DNA from: Gammaproteobacteria bacterium
Lineage (GTDB): Bacteria > Pseudomonadota > Gammaproteobacteria > DAOVJZ01
Length of the DNA: 32,321 nt
Assembly (NCBI GenBank): GCA_029882995.1
Contig: JAOUJV010000017.1
Location: forward strand, 1 to 32,321
Direction: 5' to 3'
Position numbers and translations under genes: made by a program. The notes under the pieces were generated by a model. That model saw only the letters and a program-made list of their open reading frames with translations, was not told where the DNA came from and made no database searches. Of this stretch, positions 6,864 to 15,496 are shown piece by piece (the stretch's first letter is position 1; each line of letters starts with the position of its first letter).

Positions 6864-9668
6864 TTACCCGGTATTTCTCATTCCCGCCGCAATGGCATTA
6901 ATTGTTCGCAACATTGGATTAGTTAACTCTTCTTTTTCTTCTTCAGAAATTCCTTCATGACGTGTGCGTTCCAATAGCGAGATCTGGATGTTGTTGAGTG
7001 GGTCGAGATAGGGATCACGACGCATGAGCGACAGTGCGAGGGTTTCATTTTCCTCGAGCAGTGTTTTTGAGCAGGTAATACTCAGTACCTGGGTAATGGT
7101 GCGCAGGTATTCGTCATTGATCATGTTGTAAATACGTTGTCCAATTTCAGCACTTTCACACAGTTTGGCGTATTCGCTGGCGATACCCATATCAGCCTTG
7201 TAGAGTGCCATTTGGGTATTGCTTAACAGTGCACGGAAAAAAGGCCATTCCTGATACATGCGCTGTAGTTTGGCCAGATTATCCGGTGAGTTGTTACGCC
7301 ATTGTTCAATTGCTGTTCCAATGCCATACCATGCAGGCAAGGTATGACGTGATTGCGCCCAGCCGAAAACCCAGGCAATGGCACGAACCGAACCTTTCGA
7401 GCGATCTTTTTTATTACGGTGTGATGGACGTGATCCGATATTCAGTAAACCGATTTCATTGACCGGTGTTGCTTCATAAAAATAATCAAGGAAGCCTTCA
7501 GCATTATCTGTCAGGTCACGATAGGCCTTTTCACCTGACACGGTAAGCTGATCCATGATGCCCAGATAGTCATTGCGTTCATCACCATTGGGTTCAATCA
7601 AATGACGGCTGGCTTTCATCAGGCCGGTGACACCCATACTGAGCTCATACACGGCAGTTTCCGAGTTGCTGTATTTGTATGACAGCACTTCACCCTGTTC
7701 AGTAAACTTGATTTCACCATGCACAGTGCCCTGTGGTTGTGCGAGTATGGATTCATGTGTTGGGCCACCACCACGACCAATAGTGCCGCCACGACCATGG
7801 AACAGACGACATTTAATGTTGCGTTTGTTCATCAGCCGAGTCACTTTCTTTTGTGCTTCATACAAGTTCCAGGCAGAGGCAACAATGCCGCCATCCTTGC
7901 AAGAATCAGAATAGCCCAGCATGACTTCCTGCAGATTGCTGGAAGCTTGCAGTAGTTCTGCATAGGTTTTGTTATCCAGTAATGTGGTCATGACCGGTTT
8001 GATATGCATGAGATCTTCAACAGTCTCAAACAACGGGCTGATACGAATATTGCAGAATGCATCATTACCGTTATAGCCGCACAGGCCGGCAGCGCTGGCC
8101 AGTAACATGACTTCCATTACATGACTGGCTGAATGGGTCATTGAAATAACATAGTGGCCAAATGCTTCCGGACTGATTTCAATACGCATTTGCGCCATGA
8201 CTTCAAATACTTCCAGTGTTTCACGACTGGGCTCACTGAGTGTGTCATGGTTGAAATTCAGAGACTGTCCGGTATGTAGTTGTTCTGCGAGTAAGGCAAG
8301 ACGTGAATTTTCATCGAGCGCATTATAGTCAGTGCCGTTATGTTGCCGGAATAATTCGGCAACGGCCTCGGTGTGACGTGTGGATTCCTGACGCACATCC
8401 AGCTTGAGCAAATAGAAGCCAAAGGTCTCGGCCAGATGGATCAGATCTTTCAGGTCGCCATCGGCAACGGCAAAGTCATCATGACTGATAAGTGAATCAC
8501 GAATCAGGTAAAGATCATATAGAAATTCTTTTTCGGAGCGATAGGCTTCGCTGGAATCACTGTCCTTGCCATTGAGTTGTCGCTTTGCCGCAATCAGATT
8601 ACGTTCCAGCCGGTAATGCATGGCGCACAGTTTGCGACGATAGGGTTCATTGGCAAAACGTTCACGGTTATCATCCTGTTGAACTTTTTGACAAATCGCC
8701 ATATCTGTCTTCAGGCTTTCCAGTAATGCACTGGATGGAGTACATAATTGATCAGATTGTGTCAGGTAACGGCTGAGTTCCTTGATACGACGAACATATT
8801 CGAGCAGGATAATGCTTTGCTGTAAACGTAAGGCATGTGCTGTGGTTTCCGGTTTAACATTGGGATTACCATCTCGGTCACCACCAATCCAGGAACCAAA
8901 AGTGATTAATCCGGGAACACTGATCGCATTTTCCTTGTCCAGTCCATAGACATTATTGATCGCCTTTTCCATGTAACGATACATGGAGGGCACGGCAGTG
9001 AATAGGCAATCTTGAAAATACACCAGTCCATTTTTTATTTCGTCTTCGACACGTGGGCGAGTGACGCGCACTTCATCGGTTTTCCATAAAATCTGGATTT
9101 CAGTTTCCAGATCACGCGTAATATCGGACTGTTCCTGTTTGCTGATGCGTGGGTCATTGAGTAACTCAATGGTTTCAAAAATACGGCGCAGTGATTCCTT
9201 GATTGTGCGACGCTTTGATTCTGTCGGGTGAGCTGTGAACACAGGTACATAACGCATTTTTTCCAGCAAGTGTGCAATTTGTTCTACACTGATGCCATCC
9301 TGTTTGAACTGGCGAATGGTGTGATCAAATGAACCGGGCCAGAGTACATCACCCGAACGCATTTGATGTCGTCTGATCCGGTGCTGGTATTCTTCTTCTG
9401 CAAGATTAATCAGACTGAAATAAATACTAAATGCACGCACGACATGCGTTAATATCTCTGGCTCCAGAGACTGGATAAGGAGAGTGAGTTTCTTGCGTTT
9501 GGCCGGATTGTCCGTTTTACGCAGGCTGATGTATCCCTTGCGCAGGGATTCAACGGCATTAAAGACACGGTCTCCAGCCTGAGAACGAAGTACATTACCC
9601 AGCAAGGTTCCTAACAGTTTTACTCTGGCGCGAAGTTCCTTGTCACCAGGGGCTTTACGTGGCGGCAT
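6864..9668 (-). CDS. ppc: Phosphoenolpyruvate carboxylase
   Basis: Ppc carboxylates phosphoenolpyruvate to oxaloacetate, feeding the citric-acid cycle. The 934-residue protein has the N-terminal catalytic motif VFTAHPTESKRRT (His about 147), GSWIGGDRDGNP, KLDVRQES, the central ISMTHSASHV, and the glycine-rich FHGRGGTIGRGGGPTHESI loop. It ends in the family's invariant C-terminal MRNTG. It is about 50 residues longer than the E. coli enzyme (883), within the range of bacterial Ppc. The start ATG at 9668 gives a basic N-terminus (MPPRKAPGDKELRARV). It is convergent with panD and divergent from pgi, so the region at 9669-9971 controls both ppc and glycolytic pgi. No frameshift or missing motif is seen. 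Confidence 0.97.
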   Translation of the reverse strand: MPPRKAPGDKELRARVKLLGTLLGNVLRSQAGDRVFNAVESLRKGYISLRKTDNPAKRKKLTLLIQSLEPEILTHVVRAFSIYFSLINLAEEEYQHRIRRHQMRSGDVLWPGSFDHTIRQFKQDGISVEQIAHLLEKMRYVPVFTAHPTESKRRTIKESLRRIFETIELLNDPRISKQEQSDITRDLETEIQILWKTDEVRVTRPRVEDEIKNGLVYFQDCLFTAVPSMYRYMEKAINNVYGLDKENAISVPGLITFGSWIGGDRDGNPNVKPETTAHALRLQQSIILLEYVRRIKELSRYLTQSDQLCTPSSALLESLKTDMAICQKVQQDDNRERFANEPYRRKLCAMHYRLERNLIAAKRQLNGKDSDSSEAYRSEKEFLYDLYLIRDSLISHDDFAVADGDLKDLIHLAETFGFYLLKLDVRQESTRHTEAVAELFRQHNGTDYNALDENSRLALLAEQLHTGQSLNFNHDTLSEPSRETLEVFEVMAQMRIEISPEAFGHYVISMTHSASHVMEVMLLASAAGLCGYNGNDAFCNIRISPLFETVEDLMHIKPVMTTLLDNKTYAELLQASSNLQEVMLGYSDSCKDGGIVASAWNLYEAQKKVTRLMNKRNIKCRLFHGRGGTIGRGGGPTHESILAQPQGTVHGEIKFTEQGEVLSYKYSNSETAVYELSMGVTGLMKASRHLIEPNGDERNDYLGIMDQLTVSGEKAYRDLTDNAEGFLDYFYEATPVNEIGLLNIGSRPSHRNKKDRSKGSVRAIAWVFGWAQSRHTLPAWYGIGTAIEQWRNNSPDNLAKLQRMYQEWPFFRALLSNTQMALYKADMGIASEYAKLCESAEIGQRIYNMINDEYLRTITQVLSITCSKTLLEENETLALSLMRRDPYLDPLNNIQISLLERTRHEGISEEEKEELTNPMLRTINAIAAGMRNTG

Positions 9669-9685
9669 AAGTTTCTATCTATTTG

Positions 9686-9691
9686 ATTCTA
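9686..9691 (-). promoter_or_regulatory. Putative -10 element for ppc
   Basis: On the minus strand TAGAAT (5/6 to TATAAT) lies about 18 nt upstream of the ppc ATG. A weak -35 (TTCAAA-like) sits about 18 nt further upstream. The implied leader is only about ten bases. Sequence match only. Confidence 0.4.
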
Positions 9692-9702
9692 CTAAAAAAC
9701 TT

Positions 9703-9732
9703 TTGAGTGTTTGAACGAATAAGTGCTAAAAT
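9703..9732 (+). promoter_or_regulatory. Putative promoter toward pgi
   Basis: TTGAGT (9703-9708) and TAAAAT (9727-9732) are spaced by 18 nt, with TGC directly before the -10 (extended -10 form). The downstream sequence CAGCCGCGC is similar to that after the proposed queA -10 at 12938. The first base of pgi is 240 nt further on, which implies a long leader unless a closer promoter exists. Confidence 0.45.
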
Positions 9733-9828
9733 CAGCCGCGCATTATACCTTGTTTCAGGAATTTTTGCGGGGTTCGTCAATGAAAAATCCCGTAATATTC
9801 ATGAAATTGTACAAAAATGCTGCCTATA

Positions 9829-9844
9829 ACCTTTAATTAAAGGT
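9829..9844. promoter_or_regulatory. Perfect 16-bp palindrome ACCTTTAATTAAAGGT, possible operator
   Basis: The 16-bp perfect palindrome is flanked by TATA on each side (TATA before it at 9825-9828, ATA after it). It lies about 130 nt ahead of pgi and 160 nt ahead of ppc. Its symmetry and place suggest a dimeric regulator site, but I do not recognise the motif and it occurs only once here. Confidence 0.35.
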
Positions 9845-9971
9845 ATAAAAACATTGTTGGGGATGTTTACACACAAACCTGATTTTTGAGCCAACTGTGC
9901 ATTTTACAGGTAAACATGATCCGGTTTTCCCGGTTGGATGCATATTATATTTTGAGGGAATCCGAAAAAGG

Positions 9972-11612
9972 ATGTCAGCACTAACACAAACAAAGGCCTG
10001 GAAGGCTCTCGGCAAACACAAGCAGGAAATTGATCAATTACATATGCGTGATTTATTTGCGCAGGATAATCAGCGGTTCGAGAAATTTTCCCTGCAACTG
10101 GATGACTTGTTGCTCGATTTTTCCAAAAACCGAATTACAGCAGATACTATTGGTTTACTCACCGGATTGGCAGAGGAAATGGACCTGTCAGCATGGAAAG
10201 AACGCATGTTCAATGGTGAACATATCAATGTCACTGAAGATCGTGCCGTGTTGCATGTTGCATTACGTAATCGTTCCAACAAACCGATACTGGTAGATGG
10301 CAAGGATGTCATGCCGGGTGTCAATGCTGAACTTGAACATATGAAAACGTTCAGTGAGGCAGTGCGTTCAGGTGAATGGAAAGGCTATACCGGAAAACAG
10401 ATTACAGATGTAGTCAATATCGGTATCGGTGGTTCAGATCTTGGGCCGTTAATGGTGGTTGAGGCGCTGGAGCCATATCAGCATCCAGATATTAATTTCC
10501 ATTTTGTTTCCAATATTGATGGTACTCATTTAACCAGTACCGTCAGAAAACTGGATCCGGAAACCACATTATTTATCGTTGCATCCAAAAGCTTTACCAC
10601 ACATGAAACCATCATGAATGCACACAGTGCACGCGCATGGTTATTGGAGACACTCAGGGACAAGGCTGCCGTTGCCAGCCATTTTGTTGCGATTTCAACC
10701 AATATTCCTGAAGTAAAGAAATTCGGGATTGATGAAAACAATGTTTTCCGCTTCTGGGACTGGGTTGGTGGTCGTTATTCACTCTGGAGCACAATTGGTT
10801 TATCTATTGCCATTGCAATCGGGATGGATGATTTTGAAAACCTGTTGGCGGGCGCGCATAAAATGGATGAGCATTTCAGGACGGCACCACCGGAAAAGAA
10901 TATTCCAGTGATTCTTGGTTTGCTGGGCATCTGGTACAACAATTTTTTTGAATCCGAATCACATGCAGTGCTGCCCTATGATCATTATCTGCAATATTTT
11001 CCTGCCTATCTCCAGCAATGTGATATGGAGAGCAATGGTAAATCCATTACACGCAAGGGAGAACGTGTTGGCTATTCAACTGGCCCGATCATCTGGGGTG
11101 AGCCCGGCGTCAATGGGCAGCATGCCTTTTATCAGTTAATACACCAGGGGACTAAACTGATCCCGGCTGATTTTCTGATTGCGGCACAAAGCCAGAATCC
11201 GGTCAGTGGACACTGTTATGTGCTGGTGGCCAATTGTCTGGCACAAACAAGGGCATTAATGTGCGGCAAGACAGAGCAAGAGGCCCGCGAAGAACTGAAA
11301 CAACAGGGTCTGTCCGATAAGGAACTGGCGGATTTGTTGCCACACAAGATATTTGAAGGCAATCGTCCAACCAATACCATTATGTATAAAAGACTGGATC
11401 CGGAAACACTGGGTAGCCTGATTGCGATGTATGAACATAAGGTGTTTGTTCAGGGAATATGCTGGGATATTAACTCCTATGATCAATGGGGTGTGGAGCT
11501 TGGCAAACAGCTTGCAATCCAGATACTGGATGATCTGGACAATAATGAGACAACTTCAACCCATGATGTGTCAACTAATGGGCTGATTAATTATTACAAA
11601 TCAAGAAAGTAA
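9972..11612 (+). CDS. pgi: Glucose-6-phosphate isomerase
   Basis: Pgi interconverts glucose 6-phosphate and fructose 6-phosphate. Starting at ATG 9972 the protein is 546 residues, like E. coli (549). An upstream in-frame ATG at 9897 would add 25 residues that do not resemble the family. Motifs seen are [11 protein letters not shown] (sugar phosphate binding), [24 protein letters not shown] (first Pgi signature), [14 protein letters not shown] with the catalytic Glu, [16 protein letters not shown] with the catalytic His, and [12 protein letters not shown] with the conserved Lys. The GAGGG upstream is rather far (about 14 nt) and AAAAAGG abuts the ATG, so the ribosome binding site is not ideal. 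The next gene follows after 16 nt and is probably co-transcribed. Confidence 0.96.
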   Translation: MSALTQTKAWKALGKHKQEIDQLHMRDLFAQDNQRFEKFSLQLDDLLLDFSKNRITADTIGLLTGLAEEMDLSAWKERMFNGEHINVTEDRAVLHVALRNRSNKPILVDGKDVMPGVNAELEHMKTFSEAVRSGEWKGYTGKQITDVVNIGIGGSDLGPLMVVEALEPYQHPDINFHFVSNIDGTHLTSTVRKLDPETTLFIVASKSFTTHETIMNAHSARAWLLETLRDKAAVASHFVAISTNIPEVKKFGIDENNVFRFWDWVGGRYSLWSTIGLSIAIAIGMDDFENLLAGAHKMDEHFRTAPPEKNIPVILGLLGIWYNNFFESESHAVLPYDHYLQYFPAYLQQCDMESNGKSITRKGERVGYSTGPIIWGEPGVNGQHAFYQLIHQGTKLIPADFLIAAQSQNPVSGHCYVLVANCLAQTRALMCGKTEQEAREELKQQGLSDKELADLLPHKIFEGNRPTNTIMYKRLDPETLGSLIAMYEHKVFVQGICWDINSYDQWGVELGKQLAIQILDDLDNNETTSTHDVSTNGLINYYKSRK

Positions 11613-11628
11613 TCTATAACTAGTCAGT

Positions 11629-12345
11629 ATGAGTCTGAATAACTTCACAACACTGGATGCAATACCTACACGGCTGAACCCTGAGACAGTCCATTTCATG
11701 ATGGATTTTGGAAAGACTCGCAGTTTCTATGAAGGTGAGATTATTGTGCGTGAAGGAGACAAGTCAGATGCAGTCTATATTGTGCTCGAAGGCACGCTGA
11801 ACGTAATCAAGGATGACATGTATGGCAACAATAATATCATTGCAACTGCAGACAAGGGTGCAATCTTTGGCGAGATGGGGGTCTTTCTTGATCAGAAACG
11901 TTCCTGCACTATTGCATCAAAAACCGATGTCACTGTCCTTGAATTGCCTAATCAGGGTTTTCTGAGTGCACTGCTGAAGTTTCCGGATCTGACTTTCCGT
12001 CTGTTGAAATCATTATCATCAAAATTAAATGATATTAATGAAAAGCTGGTTGCCATGATCAACACACAGCTTATGCTGGTAATCGGGGGATATATTCTGG
12101 ATCACTTGCCCAATGATAAACCCAAGGCACAGGAAGAAATAAAATATGATCTTCGGAAAATAATGAGCGAGACAAAACTGGATCAACACAACATCACATC
12201 AACACTGCTTAATTACAAACAGATCGATATCATCAAGAACCTTTCCTTTCTGGAAAATGATAATGTGAAATTCAAGGTCAATATTCCACAACTTAAATAT
12301 CATTTGCAGGACATTACCGGGCTGTCTCTCGGCAAGGATGATTAA
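11629..12345 (+). CDS. Cyclic nucleotide-binding domain protein (CRP/FNR-like sensor)
   Basis: This 238-residue protein starts with a cyclic-nucleotide-binding beta-roll (about 15-130). YEGEIIVREGDKSDAVYIVLEGTL is the typical opening. FGEMGVFLDQKRSCTI matches the phosphate-binding cassette, keeping the Gly-Glu pair and the Arg-Ser that contact the cyclic nucleotide phosphate in CRP. A helix (about 125-150) follows. The C-terminal 90 residues (HNITSTLLNYKQIDIIKNLSFLENDNVKF) resemble a reduced winged-helix domain, but I do not see a clear recognition helix, so DNA binding is unproven. It lies 16 nt after pgi, suggesting shared transcription and a possible link to carbon metabolism, which is inference. 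No strong ribosome binding site is visible. Alternative roles include a cNMP-responsive adaptor. Confidence 0.75.
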   Translation: MSLNNFTTLDAIPTRLNPETVHFMMDFGKTRSFYEGEIIVREGDKSDAVYIVLEGTLNVIKDDMYGNNNIIATADKGAIFGEMGVFLDQKRSCTIASKTDVTVLELPNQGFLSALLKFPDLTFRLLKSLSSKLNDINEKLVAMINTQLMLVIGGYILDHLPNDKPKAQEEIKYDLRKIMSETKLDQHNITSTLLNYKQIDIIKNLSFLENDNVKFKVNIPQLKYHLQDITGLSLGKDD

Positions 12346-12348
12346 ATA

Positions 12349-12753
12349 CTAACCTCGTCTTCCTTTCCAGCCGGTAATTGATTTTACAATTTCATTAAAA
12401 GGAATATTTTTAAGACTGCCATATTTCTCAAAGGCAGATTGCACTACAGCATGAACATTCTGTACCTGACTGCCTGCTTCGTTATCCTGAACGAGCTTTT
12501 GCAAACCAAGCAACCCGCCAATCTGAATACGCATTTGTTTACCATGTGGAATCTCTTCATTGGTGGCGGTCAGTTTCAGTACGAAGCGTGAATTTTCCTT
12601 GAAGCTTTCAAGTAAAAATTCACAATTGGTATGTGCGGTTTCAGAAACACAACCTGCATGTTCACGTTCGGCGATCAGAAAGCGCGTTGAATATTCACAT
12701 GAACATTGGGTACTCATGATAGCTTTGGCGAATGGGCAAGCGATTCCTGGCAT
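12349..12753 (-). CDS. Small conserved-looking protein with N-terminal cysteines, function unknown
   Basis: This 134-residue soluble protein is not assigned to a named family. The first third holds five cysteines: Cys6 (IACPFAKA), Cys17 and Cys19 (QCSCEYS), Cys35 and Cys44. The spacing suggests a metal or Fe-S site. The rest reads as a compact helical domain (RFVLKLTATNEEIPHGKQ, IQIGGLLGLQKL, and FEKYGSLKNIPFNEIVKSI). On the minus strand AGGA precedes ATG 12753 at short spacing, supporting this start; Met13 would drop Cys6. It is convergent with the cyclic-nucleotide-binding gene (3 nt apart) and follows tRNA-Leu on the same strand by 22 nt, so it may be read from the tRNA promoter. I have a vague impression of similar proteins in other gammaproteobacteria. 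Confidence 0.7.
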   Translation of the reverse strand: MPGIACPFAKAIMSTQCSCEYSTRFLIAEREHAGCVSETAHTNCEFLLESFKENSRFVLKLTATNEEIPHGKQMRIQIGGLLGLQKLVQDNEAGSQVQNVHAVVQSAFEKYGSLKNIPFNEIVKSITGWKGRRG

Positions 12754-12775
12754 GTGTCCTGAATATGTTTAAAAA

Positions 12776-12862
12776 TGGTGCCGAGGGCGAGAATCGAACT
12801 CGCACGATGTTGCCACCACCGGATTTTGAATCCGGCGCGTCTACCAGTTCCGCCACCCCGGC
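12776..12862 (-). tRNA. tRNA-Leu (anticodon CAA)
   Basis: This is a complete 87-nt class II tRNA on the minus strand. The acceptor stem is GCCGGGG/CCTCGGC with one G-T pair (12856-12862 with 12780-12786). The D-loop has TGGTAGACGC, the anticodon arm is CCGGA-TTCAAAA-TCCGG, and a long variable arm (TGGTGGCAACATCGT region) follows. The T-arm has GTTCGATTC. Discriminator A is at 12779 and the encoded CCA at 12776-12778. The anticodon CAA (12826-12828) reads UUG. The long variable arm and discriminator A confirm leucine. Confidence 0.97.
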
Positions 12863-12887
12863 ATTTGGAAATGACTAATGGAGCGCT

Positions 12888-12893
12888 AGTATA
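12888..12893 (-). promoter_or_regulatory. Putative -10 element for tRNA-Leu
   Basis: On the minus strand TATACT (5/6) lies 25 nt upstream of the mature tRNA 5' end and is followed by a GC-rich AGCGCTCC, as in growth-rate-controlled stable-RNA promoters. The -35 match (TTTCAG at 17 nt) is weak. Confidence 0.4.
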
Positions 12894-12934
12894 GAAAATT
12901 TGTGTCCTTACTGAAAGCGGTCAGCCAATCTATT

Positions 12935-12943
12935 TGTTAAAAT
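12935..12943 (+). promoter_or_regulatory. Putative extended -10 promoter for queA
   Basis: TGTTAAAAT is an extended -10 (TGn followed by TAAAAT at 12938-12943). The queA ATG at 12952 is only 8 nt after the hexamer, so transcription would start at or just before the start codon. No convincing -35 is found at 17-18 nt. Confidence 0.4.
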
Positions 12944-12951
12944 CAGCCCCT

Positions 12952-13971
12952 ATGCAACGCAAAGACTTCCATTTTGACCTTCCGAATGAACTTATTGCCC
13001 AGTTTCCGGCCGATAAGCGCACCGACAGTCGCCTGTTGGTGCTGGACAAAATGACGGGAGAGGTGGCTGATCATCAATTTAATGAGTTTGTCGATATGCT
13101 GTCACCGGATGATTTACTGGTCTTTAATGATACCCGTGTAATTCCGGCTCGATTATTCGGCACCAAGGAAACCGGTGGCAAGGTGGAGGTGTTAATCGAA
13201 CGTATTCTGGATAATCAACGTGTACTGGCACATGTGCGTTCCAGTAAATCACCCAAGGTCAGTAGCAAGATATTATTGGAAGGCGATAAAGGCATTGTTG
13301 TGCGAGGACGTGAAGATGATTTGTTTGACCTTGATTTCAGTGCCATTGATGATATTCATGACTTCCTTGAACAATACGGCCATATGCCGTTGCCGCCATA
13401 TATTGAGCGGAGCGATGACAGCATTGATCTAGAGCGCTATCAGACTGTTTATGCGAAAACGCCGGGAGCGGTTGCGGCTCCAACAGCCGGTTTGCATTTT
13501 GATCAAACAACGCTGGATGCGATCAAGGCCAAAGGAGTTGAGCAGGTCTTTGTGACACTGCATGTCGGTGCCGGCACATTCCAGCCCGTTCGGGTGGACA
13601 ATATTCTGGAGCACAAGATGCATACCGAATATGTGGAAGTATCACAATCTGTCTGTGACAAGGTGAAAGCAACCAGAGCAAAAGGCGGACGAGTCATTGC
13701 GGTTGGAACTACCTCGGTGCGCAGTCTTGAAAGTGCCTCTCAAAGCGGTGAGATACAGCCTTTCTTTGGAGACACAGATATTTTTATCTATCCCGGTTAT
13801 GAATTTAAAACAGTTGATGCGATACTGACCAACTTTCATTTGCCGGAATCCACTTTATTAATGCTGGTCAGCGCCTTTGCCGGAACACAGAATGTATTGC
13901 AGGCCTATATACATGCGATAGATGAAGAATACCGTTTTTTCAGTTATGGCGATGCAATGTTTATTCGATGA
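12952..13971 (+). CDS. queA: S-adenosylmethionine:tRNA ribosyltransferase-isomerase
   Basis: QueA adds the ribose-derived ring to preQ1 in tRNA, making epoxyqueuosine. Starting at ATG 12952 the protein is 339 residues and begins [19 protein letters not shown], aligning with the family's N-terminus. A TTG at 12934 would add six residues, but it overlaps the proposed -10. Family blocks include [87 protein letters not shown], and the C-terminal [17 protein letters not shown]. No Shine-Dalgarno sequence is seen, consistent with a leaderless or very short-leader mRNA. It is followed by tgt after 6 nt; QueA acts on tRNA that Tgt has modified, so the pair forms a queuosine operon. Confidence 0.96.
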   Translation: MQRKDFHFDLPNELIAQFPADKRTDSRLLVLDKMTGEVADHQFNEFVDMLSPDDLLVFNDTRVIPARLFGTKETGGKVEVLIERILDNQRVLAHVRSSKSPKVSSKILLEGDKGIVVRGREDDLFDLDFSAIDDIHDFLEQYGHMPLPPYIERSDDSIDLERYQTVYAKTPGAVAAPTAGLHFDQTTLDAIKAKGVEQVFVTLHVGAGTFQPVRVDNILEHKMHTEYVEVSQSVCDKVKATRAKGGRVIAVGTTSVRSLESASQSGEIQPFFGDTDIFIYPGYEFKTVDAILTNFHLPESTLLMLVSAFAGTQNVLQAYIHAIDEEYRFFSYGDAMFIR

Positions 13972-15094
<1,123 letters not shown>

Positions 15095-15138
15095 AGCGGG
15101 TCTTTAAATAATCATAATTCTATACAGGACTGATTTTC

Positions 15139-15474
15139 ATGAGTTTTTTCATTTCAGATGCGATGGCGGCCAATGGTGCGGCGGCCCAACAACAGGGCGA
15201 TCCGGTTTTTAGCCTTGTCTTTATGGTACTTATTTTTGTCGTTTTCTATTTCCTGCTGATACGTCCGCAGTCCAAACGGGTGAAAGAACACAAGAAGCTG
15301 GTGGAATCACTGGCCAAGGGTGATGAAGTCGTCACCAATGGCGGGGTACTGGGTAAAATCACTGAAGTAGGGGATAACTTCCTGACAGTTGAAATTGCCA
15401 AGGAAGTCCAAATCAAAATCCAGCGTGACGCTGTTTCCAGTATGATGCCAAAGGGAACCATCAAGAGTTCTTAA
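15139..15474 (+). CDS. yajC: YajC, preprotein translocase accessory subunit
   Basis: This 111-residue protein has one membrane helix (about 22-42, FSLVFMVLIFVVFYFLLIRP). The hallmark RPQSKRVKEHKKLVESLAKGDEVVTNGGVLGKI follows, then a small cytoplasmic domain. YajC associates with SecD and SecF and, through them, with SecYEG in the inner membrane. Length matches the family (E. coli 110). An ACAGGAC stretch ahead of ATG 15139 may serve as the ribosome binding site. The order tgt-yajC-secD-secF is the standard gammaproteobacterial one, and the secD start follows 22 nt after its stop. The N-terminal MSFFISDAMAANGAAAQQQ is short and periplasmic. Confidence 0.96.
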   Translation: MSFFISDAMAANGAAAQQQGDPVFSLVFMVLIFVVFYFLLIRPQSKRVKEHKKLVESLAKGDEVVTNGGVLGKITEVGDNFLTVEIAKEVQIKIQRDAVSSMMPKGTIKSS

Positions 15475-15496
15475 TAGTAACAGGACGTTTTAAATC

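Larger units (their letters stand above)
9669..9971. other. 303-bp divergent control region between ppc and pgi
   Basis: No gene is supported here. It holds a probable ppc promoter near its left end, a probable pgi promoter at 9703-9732, and a perfect 16-bp palindrome at 9829-9844. If the pgi promoter is used, the pgi transcript has an untranslated leader of about 230 nt, AT-rich in its middle. A short TTTAC-AG-GTAAA inverted repeat also occurs near 9904-9915. I do not recognise a known riboswitch in it. Confidence 0.6.

Noticed and set aside
9897-9971. Upstream in-frame start extending Pgi by 25 residues
   Set aside because: The extra residues do not resemble Pgi, and the ATG at 9972 gives the normal family length.
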